This document shows, piece by piece, positions 22,560 through 30,854 of a stretch of 64,000 nt of DNA. The notes beneath the pieces were generated by a model. The model was not told the DNA's origin and made no database searches. It worked only from the letters and a program-made list of their open reading frames with translations. The stretch's first letter is position 1, and each line of letters opens with the position of its first letter. Both the position numbers and the translations under genes were made by a program. The DNA is from Methylocaldum marinum. Lineage in GTDB: Bacteria > Pseudomonadota > Gammaproteobacteria > Methylococcales > Methylococcaceae. The stretch spans positions 4,478,833 through 4,542,832 of the forward strand of contig NZ_AP017928.1 of assembly GCF_003584645.1 (NCBI RefSeq), given 5' to 3'.

Positions 22560-24053
22560 TCAGGGCCTCGCGAACTGTTGGACGACCCTCGGCGCGCCGC
22601 TGCCGTCGCCCTCGACGTGGGTCAGGCGGCCTAGGGTTTTGCCCCCCTCCAGCGTGATCGAAATCGCGCTGGTCTGATCCAGCAGGAACGACTCGCCGCC
22701 GAATGCCGCGTTATCGATGGCCGCCATCGCGCCGTCGGTCAGCACCTCGTAGACCGGCTTGAACGATGCCGTGTCCTTGAGCATGGCATCGGTGAACCGC
22801 ATCAGGCGGATCCAGGTTCCGCTGTTGAAGTAATAGCGCGAGCCGCCCATGTCGATGGCCCGTTCGAGATGGGTATGGCCGGTGACGATGAAGTCGGTGG
22901 AACTGCCGACCGAAGCCGTGACCTGCTTGTAGGTGTCGTCCCGGTCGGTGATGTCGAAGGTCTTGTCCTCGGCCAGCCAATCCTTGAGCGCGCGCCTCAG
23001 CGCTTCGTCCTTGCCGACCCCGGTGATCCAGCCGGTGAGACGGTCCCAGATCAATCCCCCGGTGCCCAGGGTTTGGTTCGGCGGCGTCACGGGAGCGCCG
23101 CGCTGCCTGAAGTTCTTCTCGGCGGCCAGCAGCATGTCGTCGGCGTTCCGGGCGCCGGCAGAATCGCCCGACCGCAGGCCGGCGGCAACGTTCGGTCCCA
23201 GCAACTGATCGACTGTGGCCGCGGGTGCGCCGGTTTCCTCGCGGGGCTGGAATCCTTCCGCCGACAAGCGCTGTTCGACCTGTTTCCCGCCCTTCTGCCG
23301 CTCGCCCAGGATGGACAGCAAGCTGTCGATCTTGGCCGCTTGGGATGGGTCGAGCACCACCAGGGTGCCGACTGCGGCAGAAGTTTCGGGTTTCAGCAGA
23401 TCGATCCACGCGTAACGGCGCTTCACGTCGTTCATGACCTCCTTGACCATGCGGGTGCCGGCGTTCGGGTACCACTCCTTCGGATCGAGCGTACGGCCCG
23501 CATTCAGGCGCCGCGCGACGCGCGCCAGGTCCTCGTAGCGGTTGTAGTTCCAGGCATCGACCTCGTTGCCGTGGGTGCAGAACACGCGGGCGTTGCCGAC
23601 CAGGCAGGTGTAACCGGCGCCGGTGGTGGAAAACTCGATGCGCGCCCGGGCGTCGAGATCTTCGCCCGCGAGCCGGGATTGAATCAGCCGTTGCACGGGG
23701 GGAAAGGACACTTCGATGTCGTGGTTGCCGATGACGATGACCAGCGTGCGGCCTTTGGTTTTGACGAAATCCGCGAGAACGTCCCAAATGCCGGAGAAAG
23801 ACCGGTCGTTCATGATCCGCGTCAGGGTGGCGGTCGCCTCGTCCACCGCGACGTAGCCCCGGATGTCTTCGGCCAGGGTGTCGAACACGTCGCCGTTCAG
23901 GATCAGGGCGACGCGCCCGCCGGGGCGCCGGGCTACCCACCGAATATAGTTGGCGAGACGGTCCGTCTTGCCCAGAATCTGGAAACCGGGTTTTCCGCCC
24001 ATGTGGATATCGGAGATGACATGCACCTCGTCGTAAGCCGGGAACTCGCTCAT
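22560..24053 (-). CDS. calcineurin-like metallophosphoesterase, partner of the CHAT protein
   Basis: A 497-residue phosphoesterase with all core metal motifs: D-x-H in HVISDIHMGGKPG (about 17), GD in VALILNGDVFDTLAED (about 54), GNHD in VIVIGNHDIEVSFP (about 117), H in VFCTHGNEVDAWN and GHTH in FIVTGHTHLERAID (about 395). Between them is an unusually long insertion (about 200-370) rich in Ala/Gly and charged residues, which enlarges it far beyond simple phosphoesterases (about 250). GGGGGGATAGGAAC precedes ATG 24053. As the leader gene of a two-gene unit it may process a nucleotide, nucleic acid or phosphoprotein signal for the CHAT protease; this is inference. Confidence 0.88.
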   Translation of the reverse strand: MSEFPAYDEVHVISDIHMGGKPGFQILGKTDRLANYIRWVARRPGGRVALILNGDVFDTLAEDIRGYVAVDEATATLTRIMNDRSFSGIWDVLADFVKTKGRTLVIVIGNHDIEVSFPPVQRLIQSRLAGEDLDARARIEFSTTGAGYTCLVGNARVFCTHGNEVDAWNYNRYEDLARVARRLNAGRTLDPKEWYPNAGTRMVKEVMNDVKRRYAWIDLLKPETSAAVGTLVVLDPSQAAKIDSLLSILGERQKGGKQVEQRLSAEGFQPREETGAPAATVDQLLGPNVAAGLRSGDSAGARNADDMLLAAEKNFRQRGAPVTPPNQTLGTGGLIWDRLTGWITGVGKDEALRRALKDWLAEDKTFDITDRDDTYKQVTASVGSSTDFIVTGHTHLERAIDMGGSRYYFNSGTWIRLMRFTDAMLKDTASFKPVYEVLTDGAMAAIDNAAFGGESFLLDQTSAISITLEGGKTLGRLTHVEGDGSGAPRVVQQFARP

Positions 24054-24320
24054 GTTCCTATCCCCCCAAAAATCCGAAGCGTTCGTATGACTGGCGTCGC
24101 CGATGATAAGCCCAATGCGATGGTTTCATAAAGGTACCCCATGGCATCGCGGCGGGACGCGGGCTACAGTCATCGGTCCGGCCGTAATCGGGCGGTGCTT
24201 CGCGGAGAATCGCCGATCGCTCCGGGTCCAAGAAAAGCGAGGCATGCTCGGTCTTCATCCCCGCGGTCGAGACAGGCCATTGCCTATCGAAGCTTCACCG
24301 GTTTCCGAAGGAGGACGCCC

Positions 24321-25181
24321 ATGACCGCTGCTCCGGATTTTGTAAGCCGAGAAGTCGAACGGCTGGTTTCCGGCAAACGGGTTTCGGACGGTGCCGGCGT
24401 GAAACTCTTGCGCGTGCTGACCTCGGATCTGCAGCGCCGGCTTGATCCTTTCCTGTTACTCGATGAATTTTGCTCGGACAATCCGGACGACTATCTCGCC
24501 GGCTTTCCCGATCACCCCCACCGGGGTTTCGAAACGGTCACTTACATGCTGGCGGGACGCATGCGCCATCGGGACAGTGCCGGCCACGAAGGCGTGCTCG
24601 CCGCCGGCGGCGTGCAATGGATGACGGCGGGCCGGGGGATCGTGCACTCGGAGCTTCCCGAGCAGGAGCAGGGCCTGATGCACGGCTTCCAGCTTTGGAT
24701 AAACCTGCCGGCGCGAGAAAAGATGGGGCAGCCCGGATACCGGGACATTCCGGCCGAAGCGATACCGCAGACGACCACTGCCGCGGGCGTGACGATCCGG
24801 GTCATTGCCGGGTCGCTGGCGGGCGTGGCCGGGGCGGTCAGGCGCGAAACCACCGAGCCCCTCTATGCCGACTTCGGGATGCCGGCCGGAAGCGTCTACG
24901 AGGCCGCGATCCCGGCGGCGCATAATGCATTTCTGTACGTTTACGATGGCGAAATAGAAGTGGGCGTGCGCGGCGAGCCGGTGCGTAGCCGTCAACTCGC
25001 GCTGCTCGGCAACCGTGCGGACGCCGATGGCGTACGGCTGAGCGCCCCCGGCGGGGCGCGACTGTTGCTGGTTGCCGGACGTCCCCTGAACGAGCCGATC
25101 GTACAGTGGGGACCGTTTGTAATGAATACGCGCGAGGAGGTCGAACAGGCCAGGCGCGATTTTCAGTCGGGCCGCTTTTAA
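24321..25181 (+). CDS. pirin family protein (bicupin)
   Basis: A 286-residue bicupin. The pirin signature is complete: LDPFLLLDEFCSDNPDDYLA, FPDHPHRGFETVTYMLAGRM (metal-binding His pair and Glu), HRDSAGHEGVLAAGGVQWMT, AGRGIVHSELPEQEQGLMHG and FQLWINLPAREKMGQPGYRD. Known members are Fe-binding; some act as quercetinases, others as regulators. Length is normal. GGAGG sits 7 bases before ATG 24321. It stands alone and ends in the arm of a palindrome shared with the convergent DUF5996 gene. Confidence 0.93.
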   Translation: MTAAPDFVSREVERLVSGKRVSDGAGVKLLRVLTSDLQRRLDPFLLLDEFCSDNPDDYLAGFPDHPHRGFETVTYMLAGRMRHRDSAGHEGVLAAGGVQWMTAGRGIVHSELPEQEQGLMHGFQLWINLPAREKMGQPGYRDIPAEAIPQTTTAAGVTIRVIAGSLAGVAGAVRRETTEPLYADFGMPAGSVYEAAIPAAHNAFLYVYDGEIEVGVRGEPVRSRQLALLGNRADADGVRLSAPGGARLLLVAGRPLNEPIVQWGPFVMNTREEVEQARRDFQSGRF

Positions 25182-25279
25182 GAGCCTATCCCAGTAGGCT
25201 CAAGAAACCCTTCGACAAGCCTGGCCCGAGCGGAGTCGAAGGGCTCAGGGCGAACGGCCTACTGGGATAGGCTCTTAGG
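25178..25279. repeat. about 100-bp palindrome between convergent genes
   Basis: The left arm TTAAGAGCCTATCCCAGTAG and the right arm CTACTGGGATAGGCTCTTA are complementary; inside them ACCCTTCGACAAGC and GAGTCGAAGGG pair again. The TAA stops of both the pirin gene and the DUF5996 gene fall in the arm ends. A diverged copy lies at about 28919-28985 (GAGCCTTTCCCGGTAGGCTC). It probably works as a bidirectional transcription terminator. Confidence 0.85.
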
Positions 25280-26246
25280 CTCGGGGAAAGGTGGGTTCCT
25301 TGCCGGGCGTGCTCCGTTCTAGCGAGGGTCGATCCCAATGTCCCAGATCGGCGGCCGCCTCATACGTGCTTTGCAGAAATTCCAGCAGCAGAAGGTCGGG
25401 CGAATCCGCCCGGCGCACCTCGTCATAAGGCAGGATGAATTCCTTCAGCTCGGAGCTGTAATACGCGCCTTCGGGACGTGCCCGCGCCTCCGGAAAACCT
25501 TTGGGTTCCGGATAGGCGTAGGCGTAGAAGGCCGGAAACGGAACGGCATCGTTGCCCGGCCAGAAGCCGCAACTGCTCACCTCGTGAGAATAGGCATCGC
25601 GGACCACCCAGTCTGGGAGATTGGGCACGCCGCCGGGATGCTCGGGCGCACGCCGGCCGGAGAAGCGCGTGACCGCCAGGTCGAAGCTGCCCCAAAAAAA
25701 ATGCACCGGGCTGCATTTGCCGATATAGCGCGCGCGGAATGCCTTGAATACGCGATCCGCCTGGGTCAGCGCCCGCCAGCAGCGGTGGGCGCACTCGGGA
25801 TCGTAGGTGGCGTGTTCCCGGTCCCGGTCGAAGGGAATCGGATGGGCCACCTCGTTGGGTTTCTTCCGGATTGCAAGCTCGATCTCGAGCACCCGAAGCG
25901 CGGCAAAAACCTCCTCGTAAAAATCGGCCACCGTGCGGGAGCGGAGCGGAACTTGCCGCTCGCTGCCGTCGTTGGTCCGGATGACGAGGCGATGCTCGAT
26001 AAAATCGAAGTCGATCTGGAAGGTTCTGTTTCGATAGGGAATCGGCGAGGTGGTCAGCCCGGAGGCGGTCAGATAGAGCACGACGTGCCAGGAATGGTTG
26101 ACCCAGGGCGCCAAGGCCAGGCGGATCTTGCCGACAATCTGAGTCCACATGTGCAAGGTGGCGTAAGTATCTTGCCAGGCTTTCAGCGGCAAGTCCGGCC
26201 AGGCCGGGTTACCGTCTGGTCGATCTGAAGCGATTTGGACCGTCAT
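25275..26246 (-). CDS. DUF5996 family protein
   Basis: A 323-residue protein that matches the DUF5996 family over its whole length: LKAWQDTYATLHMWTQIVGK, LALAPWVNHSWHVVLYLTAS, IDFDFIEHRLVIRTNDGSER, YIGKCSPVHFFWGSFDLAVT, RFSGRRAPEHPGGVPNLPDW and LLEFLQSTYEAAADLGHWDR. The biochemical function of the family is unknown to me. I start at ATG 26246 rather than 26258, since MTVQIAS begins the conserved region. It is monocistronic and convergent with pirin. Confidence 0.85.
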   Translation of the reverse strand: MTVQIASDRPDGNPAWPDLPLKAWQDTYATLHMWTQIVGKIRLALAPWVNHSWHVVLYLTASGLTTSPIPYRNRTFQIDFDFIEHRLVIRTNDGSERQVPLRSRTVADFYEEVFAALRVLEIELAIRKKPNEVAHPIPFDRDREHATYDPECAHRCWRALTQADRVFKAFRARYIGKCSPVHFFWGSFDLAVTRFSGRRAPEHPGGVPNLPDWVVRDAYSHEVSSCGFWPGNDAVPFPAFYAYAYPEPKGFPEARARPEGAYYSSELKEFILPYDEVRRADSPDLLLLEFLQSTYEAAADLGHWDRPSLERSTPGKEPTFPRA

Positions 26247-26725
26247 GATGGCCTCCATATCGAGGGGGAATTACGCCCTTGCCGGTTTTCGACCTCGGGT
26301 GCGCAGGTTTGATTCCCCGGCTTCGACCTATCCGTTTCCGAGACTTGGGTCCCCAACCCGGCGGCCGGGAACCGGCATAACCGTACCCGGTTTGATTCTT
26401 TGCGAGGGTCGGCCGTTCCGGAATGCTTCGTGCCGGCAATCATTAATTGCCTTTATCGGGACTTCCCGCTTTGCACCTTCTGGCTTGCCCACGCAGCCGC
26501 TTTGGCGGGGCAAGTCGAGCGTGCCAAGGCCATCCTCGCCCGCGCCGGTTCTCATCTTTCTTTAATCTTTTCCCCGCCCGCGTTCTCATGTTTCATGCGT
26601 ACTCTAGTGTCGGACGGCTACGGAGACCCCGCATGGCCAGCAGAGGCGGACCGGCGGAGCCGTTTTTCCGGCGGCCCTCCGGGCTTGTCGAGTCAGCGAT
26701 TGATCCAACGCGTTATAGGTGAAAC
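26247..26725. other. intergenic region without a supported gene
   Basis: In 479 bases I see no frame with a plausible start, ribosome site and protein-like composition. It may carry promoters for the DUF5996 gene and for the small gene at 26726. GACGGCTACGGAGACCCCGC is unremarkable. Confidence 0.5.
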
Positions 26726-27145
26726 ATGTCGGCGTATTTGCAGCACGAGGAAAGAATAGATGTTTTCTCATTCCTAGCTTCGTTCGAAGGTATTTGTGGA
26801 TTGCTGATCGATCTCGATCTTTACGTGTTCAACAAGGCAGGCGAATTGATCGACTGCCAGCCGATTTGGAACGGAAAGGCCGCCGTGGCGCTTTCCGGGA
26901 AAGAACTGAGAGAGGCGCAAATCATGATCGGGCCGCCCATAAGCGTTTCCGTCCGGCGGCCGATCATGCAGGACATGATTCGGGATCACCATGGGTTCGA
27001 AGCCGGTTTCAGCTTGGTCCCCGAGAAGCGGTTGGTCGAGCTTTCTACTGTGCCGGAGCGGATATGGAGAGCATGGCAGCAGTCCGGTTCATTGAACAAA
27101 GGCCGAAAAGCGCTCGGACTCCTCGACGGTTTTCTCTTGTGGTAA
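26726..27145 (+). CDS. uncharacterised protein (139 aa)
   Basis: A cytosolic-looking protein with no signal peptide: FEGICGLLIDLDLYVFNKAG, ELIDCQPIWNGKAAVALSGK and IGPPISVSVRRPIMQDMIRD. The strand-rich middle resembles a small beta-sandwich, but I cannot name a family. It ends with a basic helix (WQQSGSLNKGRKALGLLDGF). An aligned terminator hairpin downstream supports it being a transcription unit. It could be the N-terminal remnant of a longer protein. Confidence 0.55.
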   Translation: MSAYLQHEERIDVFSFLASFEGICGLLIDLDLYVFNKAGELIDCQPIWNGKAAVALSGKELREAQIMIGPPISVSVRRPIMQDMIRDHHGFEAGFSLVPEKRLVELSTVPERIWRAWQQSGSLNKGRKALGLLDGFLLW

Positions 27146-27200
27146 ACGATCCTGATGCAGCCCGGTTAGCGGAGCAGTCCTCGCCGGCTTTCGGCCGGTG

Positions 27201-27229
27201 AAAGGAGTGCCGGGGTAGGGCACTCCTTT
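27201..27229. terminator. hairpin terminator between convergent genes
   Basis: AAAGGAGTGCC (27201-27211) pairs perfectly with GGCACTCCTTT (27219-27229) around a 7-base loop. The stem ends in A/T runs on both strands, so it can serve the gene ending at 27145 and the one ending at 27251. Confidence 0.8.
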
Positions 27230-27250
27230 CCGGTACTTCCGCCGCCGATG

Positions 27251-28846
27251 TTACGGCTTGATCCCGATGAGTTTCCAGCCGCCATCCGGAGAGAGATTGG
27301 CTCTGCTGGACGTTCCTACGAAGAGCGTATCGTTCGATGGGATCATCGTTCGCACACCGGCGGTTTCCGGATGGCCGAAGCCGTCCACGGTCCATGCCTC
27401 CGCCTTGGAGTTCCCGTCGGGAAAGACCCAGAGATCGGCGCCGGGATCAGTACTCGAAATTCCCGCGAAGTCCGAATCCAGCGTGCCGACCCAGAGCCGT
27501 CCGTCGAAAACCGCCATGGTCCAGGTGTAGACATTGGTCGGAACGTCGAAGCCCGAAGCGCCGAAACGCGGCGTCGCTCCGCCCAGCCGGTTGTTCACCG
27601 TTTGCCAGGCATTGCCGTCGTATTTCGGTAATTGTGTTTCCCCGTACAGCAGTTCGATCTCGGGACTGCTCGCGAAATTGCGGCCACGGAAGATCGGGAT
27701 GGCCCGCCACAGGTTCTTTCGGGTTTCTTCGGGATTTGCGGGCTCTCCGTAGGCATTCACGAACGTGTTGTAGACCGACCACGGCGGGTTCATATGGCCC
27801 CAATAGAGGTAACCGGCGAACGAGGCCAGGTCGCCCACGCCCTGGGTCGAAGCGATGAGGTCGTCGACTTCGTAGTTCGTGACTTCCCAAACCTTGGTCC
27901 AGAGACCGGCGTGGAAGACTCTCAGGCCCCCGGCCGGAATCGGGGGACTCATCCAGATACCGGCCGGCGGGTTGTCGGTATCGAAGAGGATGCCGACCGA
28001 GCTCGACATGGTCGAAGGCCGCCAGGTGGCGACGAACAGGCGTTCTTCGTGCACCGCCAGGTTGACCGCGTCATTGTCCACGATGCCTACCGTCGTGAAG
28101 CTGAACGGGTCGGCGCGAGTTCCCGACCAGCGCAGTATCTCGCCGCTTCCGACAAGCGTTTGGACGCCGGTATAGACGACGCCCTGCCACGGTACGAATT
28201 TGCGGATGTTGGCGTAGCGCGCAAAGCTCCTGGAGCCGAGGTACTCCTTGGTCTCGGCGTCGAAGGCGAACATATTGACGCTAACCCCGAGCCGCCCGGG
28301 ACCCGCGAGTAGGATCACGCCGTTGGCCGCACCGGCCGCGCGCAAGCCGAGCGTCTGGTTGATGAGGGAATCGTTCGGCGTCACATTGGTCCGGGTCTTG
28401 GTTTCGGTGTCATAAATCCAGACCTGCGGCGTTCTCCAGTCGCCCAGGAATCCGCGCAGAGGCTCGGGGACGCCGGGGTATTGGCTCAGACCGCCTTCGA
28501 GGACGTTGATGAGCCTGCCGGAGGGGTCATAAGTCAATGCGCATTCCTGCGTTCCCCCGCCGACCGTCGATGCGATGCCGGCGATATTGGGTCCGGTTCC
28601 GATCCAGACGTTCTGATTCCATCGAGTCAGACCCCAGACATAAGCCTGATTTCGTTTGGGTAGGGTGTCGCTCGGGCAGGCGCCATTCGCCGACGCGGCG
28701 ATATAAGGCATGCCGCAGCCGTTCCAGCACTCGTCCACCACGGCCTTGGCCAAAACGGTCGTGCTCTCTGCCTCGGCAACCGTAGCCGCCGATTGAAGAA
28801 CAAGAAAAGTCACGGGAAAAATGACTCGCCAACAGCACTTGATCAT
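27251..28846 (-). CDS. secreted beta-propeller-like protein, unknown function
   Basis: A 531-residue exported protein: signal peptide MIKCCWRVIFPVTFLVLQSA, then several blade-like repeats built on short W/G/D motifs (AYVWGLTRWNQNVWIGTGPN, QVWIYDTETKTRTNVTPNDS, MFAFDAETKEYLGSRSFARY, MAVFDGRLWVGTLDSDFAGI, DTLFVGTSSRANLSPDGGWK). Two early cysteines and one in CPSDTL may be disulfide-bonded. AAGGAG lies 8 bases before ATG 28846, which I prefer to the longer frame. It lies downstream of the sulfotransferase, separated by about 550 bp of repeat-rich DNA, so its link to the polyketide cluster is uncertain. Confidence 0.75.
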   Translation of the reverse strand: MIKCCWRVIFPVTFLVLQSAATVAEAESTTVLAKAVVDECWNGCGMPYIAASANGACPSDTLPKRNQAYVWGLTRWNQNVWIGTGPNIAGIASTVGGGTQECALTYDPSGRLINVLEGGLSQYPGVPEPLRGFLGDWRTPQVWIYDTETKTRTNVTPNDSLINQTLGLRAAGAANGVILLAGPGRLGVSVNMFAFDAETKEYLGSRSFARYANIRKFVPWQGVVYTGVQTLVGSGEILRWSGTRADPFSFTTVGIVDNDAVNLAVHEERLFVATWRPSTMSSSVGILFDTDNPPAGIWMSPPIPAGGLRVFHAGLWTKVWEVTNYEVDDLIASTQGVGDLASFAGYLYWGHMNPPWSVYNTFVNAYGEPANPEETRKNLWRAIPIFRGRNFASSPEIELLYGETQLPKYDGNAWQTVNNRLGGATPRFGASGFDVPTNVYTWTMAVFDGRLWVGTLDSDFAGISSTDPGADLWVFPDGNSKAEAWTVDGFGHPETAGVRTMIPSNDTLFVGTSSRANLSPDGGWKLIGIKP

Positions 28847-29393
28847 GTCCTTACTCCTTGTTTGAAAGTGCATCATGCTGCCTTTGTCCGAGCAGCGGTC
28901 GCGTATCCTTGACGCGCCTTTGGAGCCTTTCCCGGTAGGCTCGAAGAAGCCTTCGTCGAGCTTAGGGCGGGCACTCGGCCGGGAAAAGCTTTCAGTGCCG
29001 GCTGCCGTCCTCGCGGATGGAATCGAGTTGTCGAAAGGGGATCGGTGCCGCACTGAATGCTTTAGTAAGCGAAACTCATGCCGGTTATGATTTGTTTTGT
29101 AATTTCAAGCGCTTGGTGAAGTCTTGCGGGCGTCCGTAAAATTTTCTGACATCCCGCCATTTGCGCAGGCATGGGCTATCGAACTGCTTTTTTCACGGAA
29201 TTCGAGCCTCGGAACCCCCGGCAGGCCGCTGTTGTCACGCGTCCGAGCTATTGTGTTATTAAGGCAAATCAATGGCTTGTGTTTGCATGGCGAGGTATTC
29301 GTAAAATTTTCTGACACCGGACGCCAGCAGCCGGCGGAGCCGCAATCGAGAGTGCTTGCTTTCGCCGGCGAGGACCCTTCGGAAATCGCCGGT
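28847..29393. repeat. non-coding region with a degenerate palindrome and a direct repeat
   Basis: About 28919-28985 is a diverged copy of the palindrome at 25178. The 15-mer GTAAAATTTTCTGACA without its last base occurs at about 29137 and again at about 29302 in the same orientation, 165 bp apart. Each copy contains the palindromic core AAAATTTT. The sequence between them is AT-richer and has no convincing gene. The repeats could be protein-binding sites or the ends of a small element. Confidence 0.6.
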
Positions 29394-30593
29394 TTACGCG
29401 CGTCGAGCGTAAGCCGCGCCGCTCCTACGCCTAGGCCTAGGCCTATCCGCGGCGCTGCAGTACCCGTAACGCTCGATCACCCATCCCCAGCGGCGAGCGA
29501 TCTTCTCGCTCAATTCCGGGGTCAACTCGTAGCGATTGGTACGGTAGTCATTCGTGTCTTTGAGGTACTGCTGCAATCCGGGAAGCATTCGCTCGAAGCC
29601 GCCCAATTGCAGTTTGTCGTAAATCATGCGGAGTTGGCCGACGGGATCCTGCACGAGGTCTTCGTATCGGAGTTCGTGGAAGCGGGAGGCATCGAGCAGC
29701 GGGCGTGCTTCCTCGAGCTTTTCGAACATGTGCAGGAAGTTTTCGAAAACGTAGTTTTCCAGGTCGTCGAATTTCGGTTCTTGTAAGCCTTCCGCTTTGT
29801 ACAGGGATTTCCACAAGTGCATGGTGGAGAGAAACAGGGTGTACGGGTTGCGCACGATATGAACGAACTGCGCATCCGGAAACAGTTCGAGCAGAACCTT
29901 GATCCGGTAAGTGTGGGTCGGGGATTTCAGCAGGATGCGTTTGGGATCGCGCAGGGTGAGCTGTTTGAGAAACTTGATGAAACCGTCTTTCCAGCGCTTC
30001 AGTTCGTCCGGCGGTACAGCCTCCAAGTCGAAGTACTCCGGGTAGGGGTTGCGATTGGGGAAGGCGATCTTTTGGTAGGGGGATGGCAGTCCGAGATTGC
30101 ATAACGCCAGCTCATCTTCCTGTGGACGCTCCCAGCCCATGGCCATGTTGTCGAACGGCCGCTGATCCGGCAACAAGGATCGGAACAAGAAACTGAGGCA
30201 GCGGGTGTCGAACCGTTCCGCCAGTAAAAAGCGGTTGGGGTTGAAGCACACGTAGGTGCTCGGGTAGGTGAAACGGTCGTCCAGGGCGAGCAGTTCGTGG
30301 AGCAATGTCGTGCCGGACCGCCAATGCCCGATGATGAATAGCGGTGCTTGCCCGATCTTCGTGTTGCGCACCCGGCGGCCCCAGATCAATTCCTGCAGGC
30401 CGTGGCTCAGGGTGCCGAGCGAAATCACGAAGGTCATCAATATAACCCGCGGAACCTGCCGAACGCCGATGGCAAACCGGTTGTGCGCCAGCATCTTCAG
30501 CCAACCGGAAAGACTCCCTCCGAGCCAGATTTTGGTAAACGCTTTCCTGGCGGTTTGTACCTTGTTATTCGAAATTTCTGCCGACGATTCCAT
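29394..30593 (-). CDS. sulfotransferase family protein
   Basis: A 399-residue PAPS-dependent sulfotransferase. The 5'-phosphosulfate loop is PLFIIGHWRSGTTLLHELLA (about 85-104), the 3'-phosphate motif is FPDAQFVHIVRNPYTLFLST (about 240), and KRILLKSPTHTYRIKVLLEL contains the conserved KSP. RYEDLVQDPVGQLRMIYDKL is the usual C-terminal element. A hydrophobic stretch near 45-65 (VPRVILMTFVISLGTL) suggests membrane association, so the acceptor may be a lipid. AGAGGA precedes the ATG. It is the last obvious gene of the polyketide/export cluster; sulfation of the phenolic lipid is my inference. Confidence 0.9.
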   Translation of the reverse strand: MESSAEISNNKVQTARKAFTKIWLGGSLSGWLKMLAHNRFAIGVRQVPRVILMTFVISLGTLSHGLQELIWGRRVRNTKIGQAPLFIIGHWRSGTTLLHELLALDDRFTYPSTYVCFNPNRFLLAERFDTRCLSFLFRSLLPDQRPFDNMAMGWERPQEDELALCNLGLPSPYQKIAFPNRNPYPEYFDLEAVPPDELKRWKDGFIKFLKQLTLRDPKRILLKSPTHTYRIKVLLELFPDAQFVHIVRNPYTLFLSTMHLWKSLYKAEGLQEPKFDDLENYVFENFLHMFEKLEEARPLLDASRFHELRYEDLVQDPVGQLRMIYDKLQLGGFERMLPGLQQYLKDTNDYRTNRYELTPELSEKIARRWGWVIERYGYCSAADRPRPRRRSGAAYARRA

Positions 30594-30854
30594 TGGGCGG
30601 TTCCTCTGTCAGTAGCGATGGAAAATCACGAAAAGAGTGCCGGTTCTCGGGCTTGCTTGAAGCGCGAACGGTCCGCTTCGGCGCCGCGCTTCATTCGCGG
30701 GGGTGACCGGGCCCGGAAGCATTCCAACAGGAGAAAGCCCTGTCACGCTCACCCCATGCCTCTCCCGGCCGGAGAGAAAAATCGCTGCGTCCGGTTTGCG
30801 TTCTAATACCCATGACCGAAAACGATGCGGTTCAGCCGGGCCCGTGCCGCACAT

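Noticed and set aside
26400..26759. Plus-strand frame upstream of the gene at 26726
   Set aside because: No plausible start context and no family features; it overlaps the better supported 26726 gene.
29100..29120. Possible sigma-54 promoter TTGGTGAAGTCTTGC
   Set aside because: The GG to GC spacing is one base short of the required ten, and no gene follows in that direction at a sensible distance.
29105..29317. A 70-codon minus-strand frame containing MSENFT twice
   Set aside because: The repeated peptide is just the translation of the direct DNA repeat; there is no ribosome site and the composition is not protein-like.
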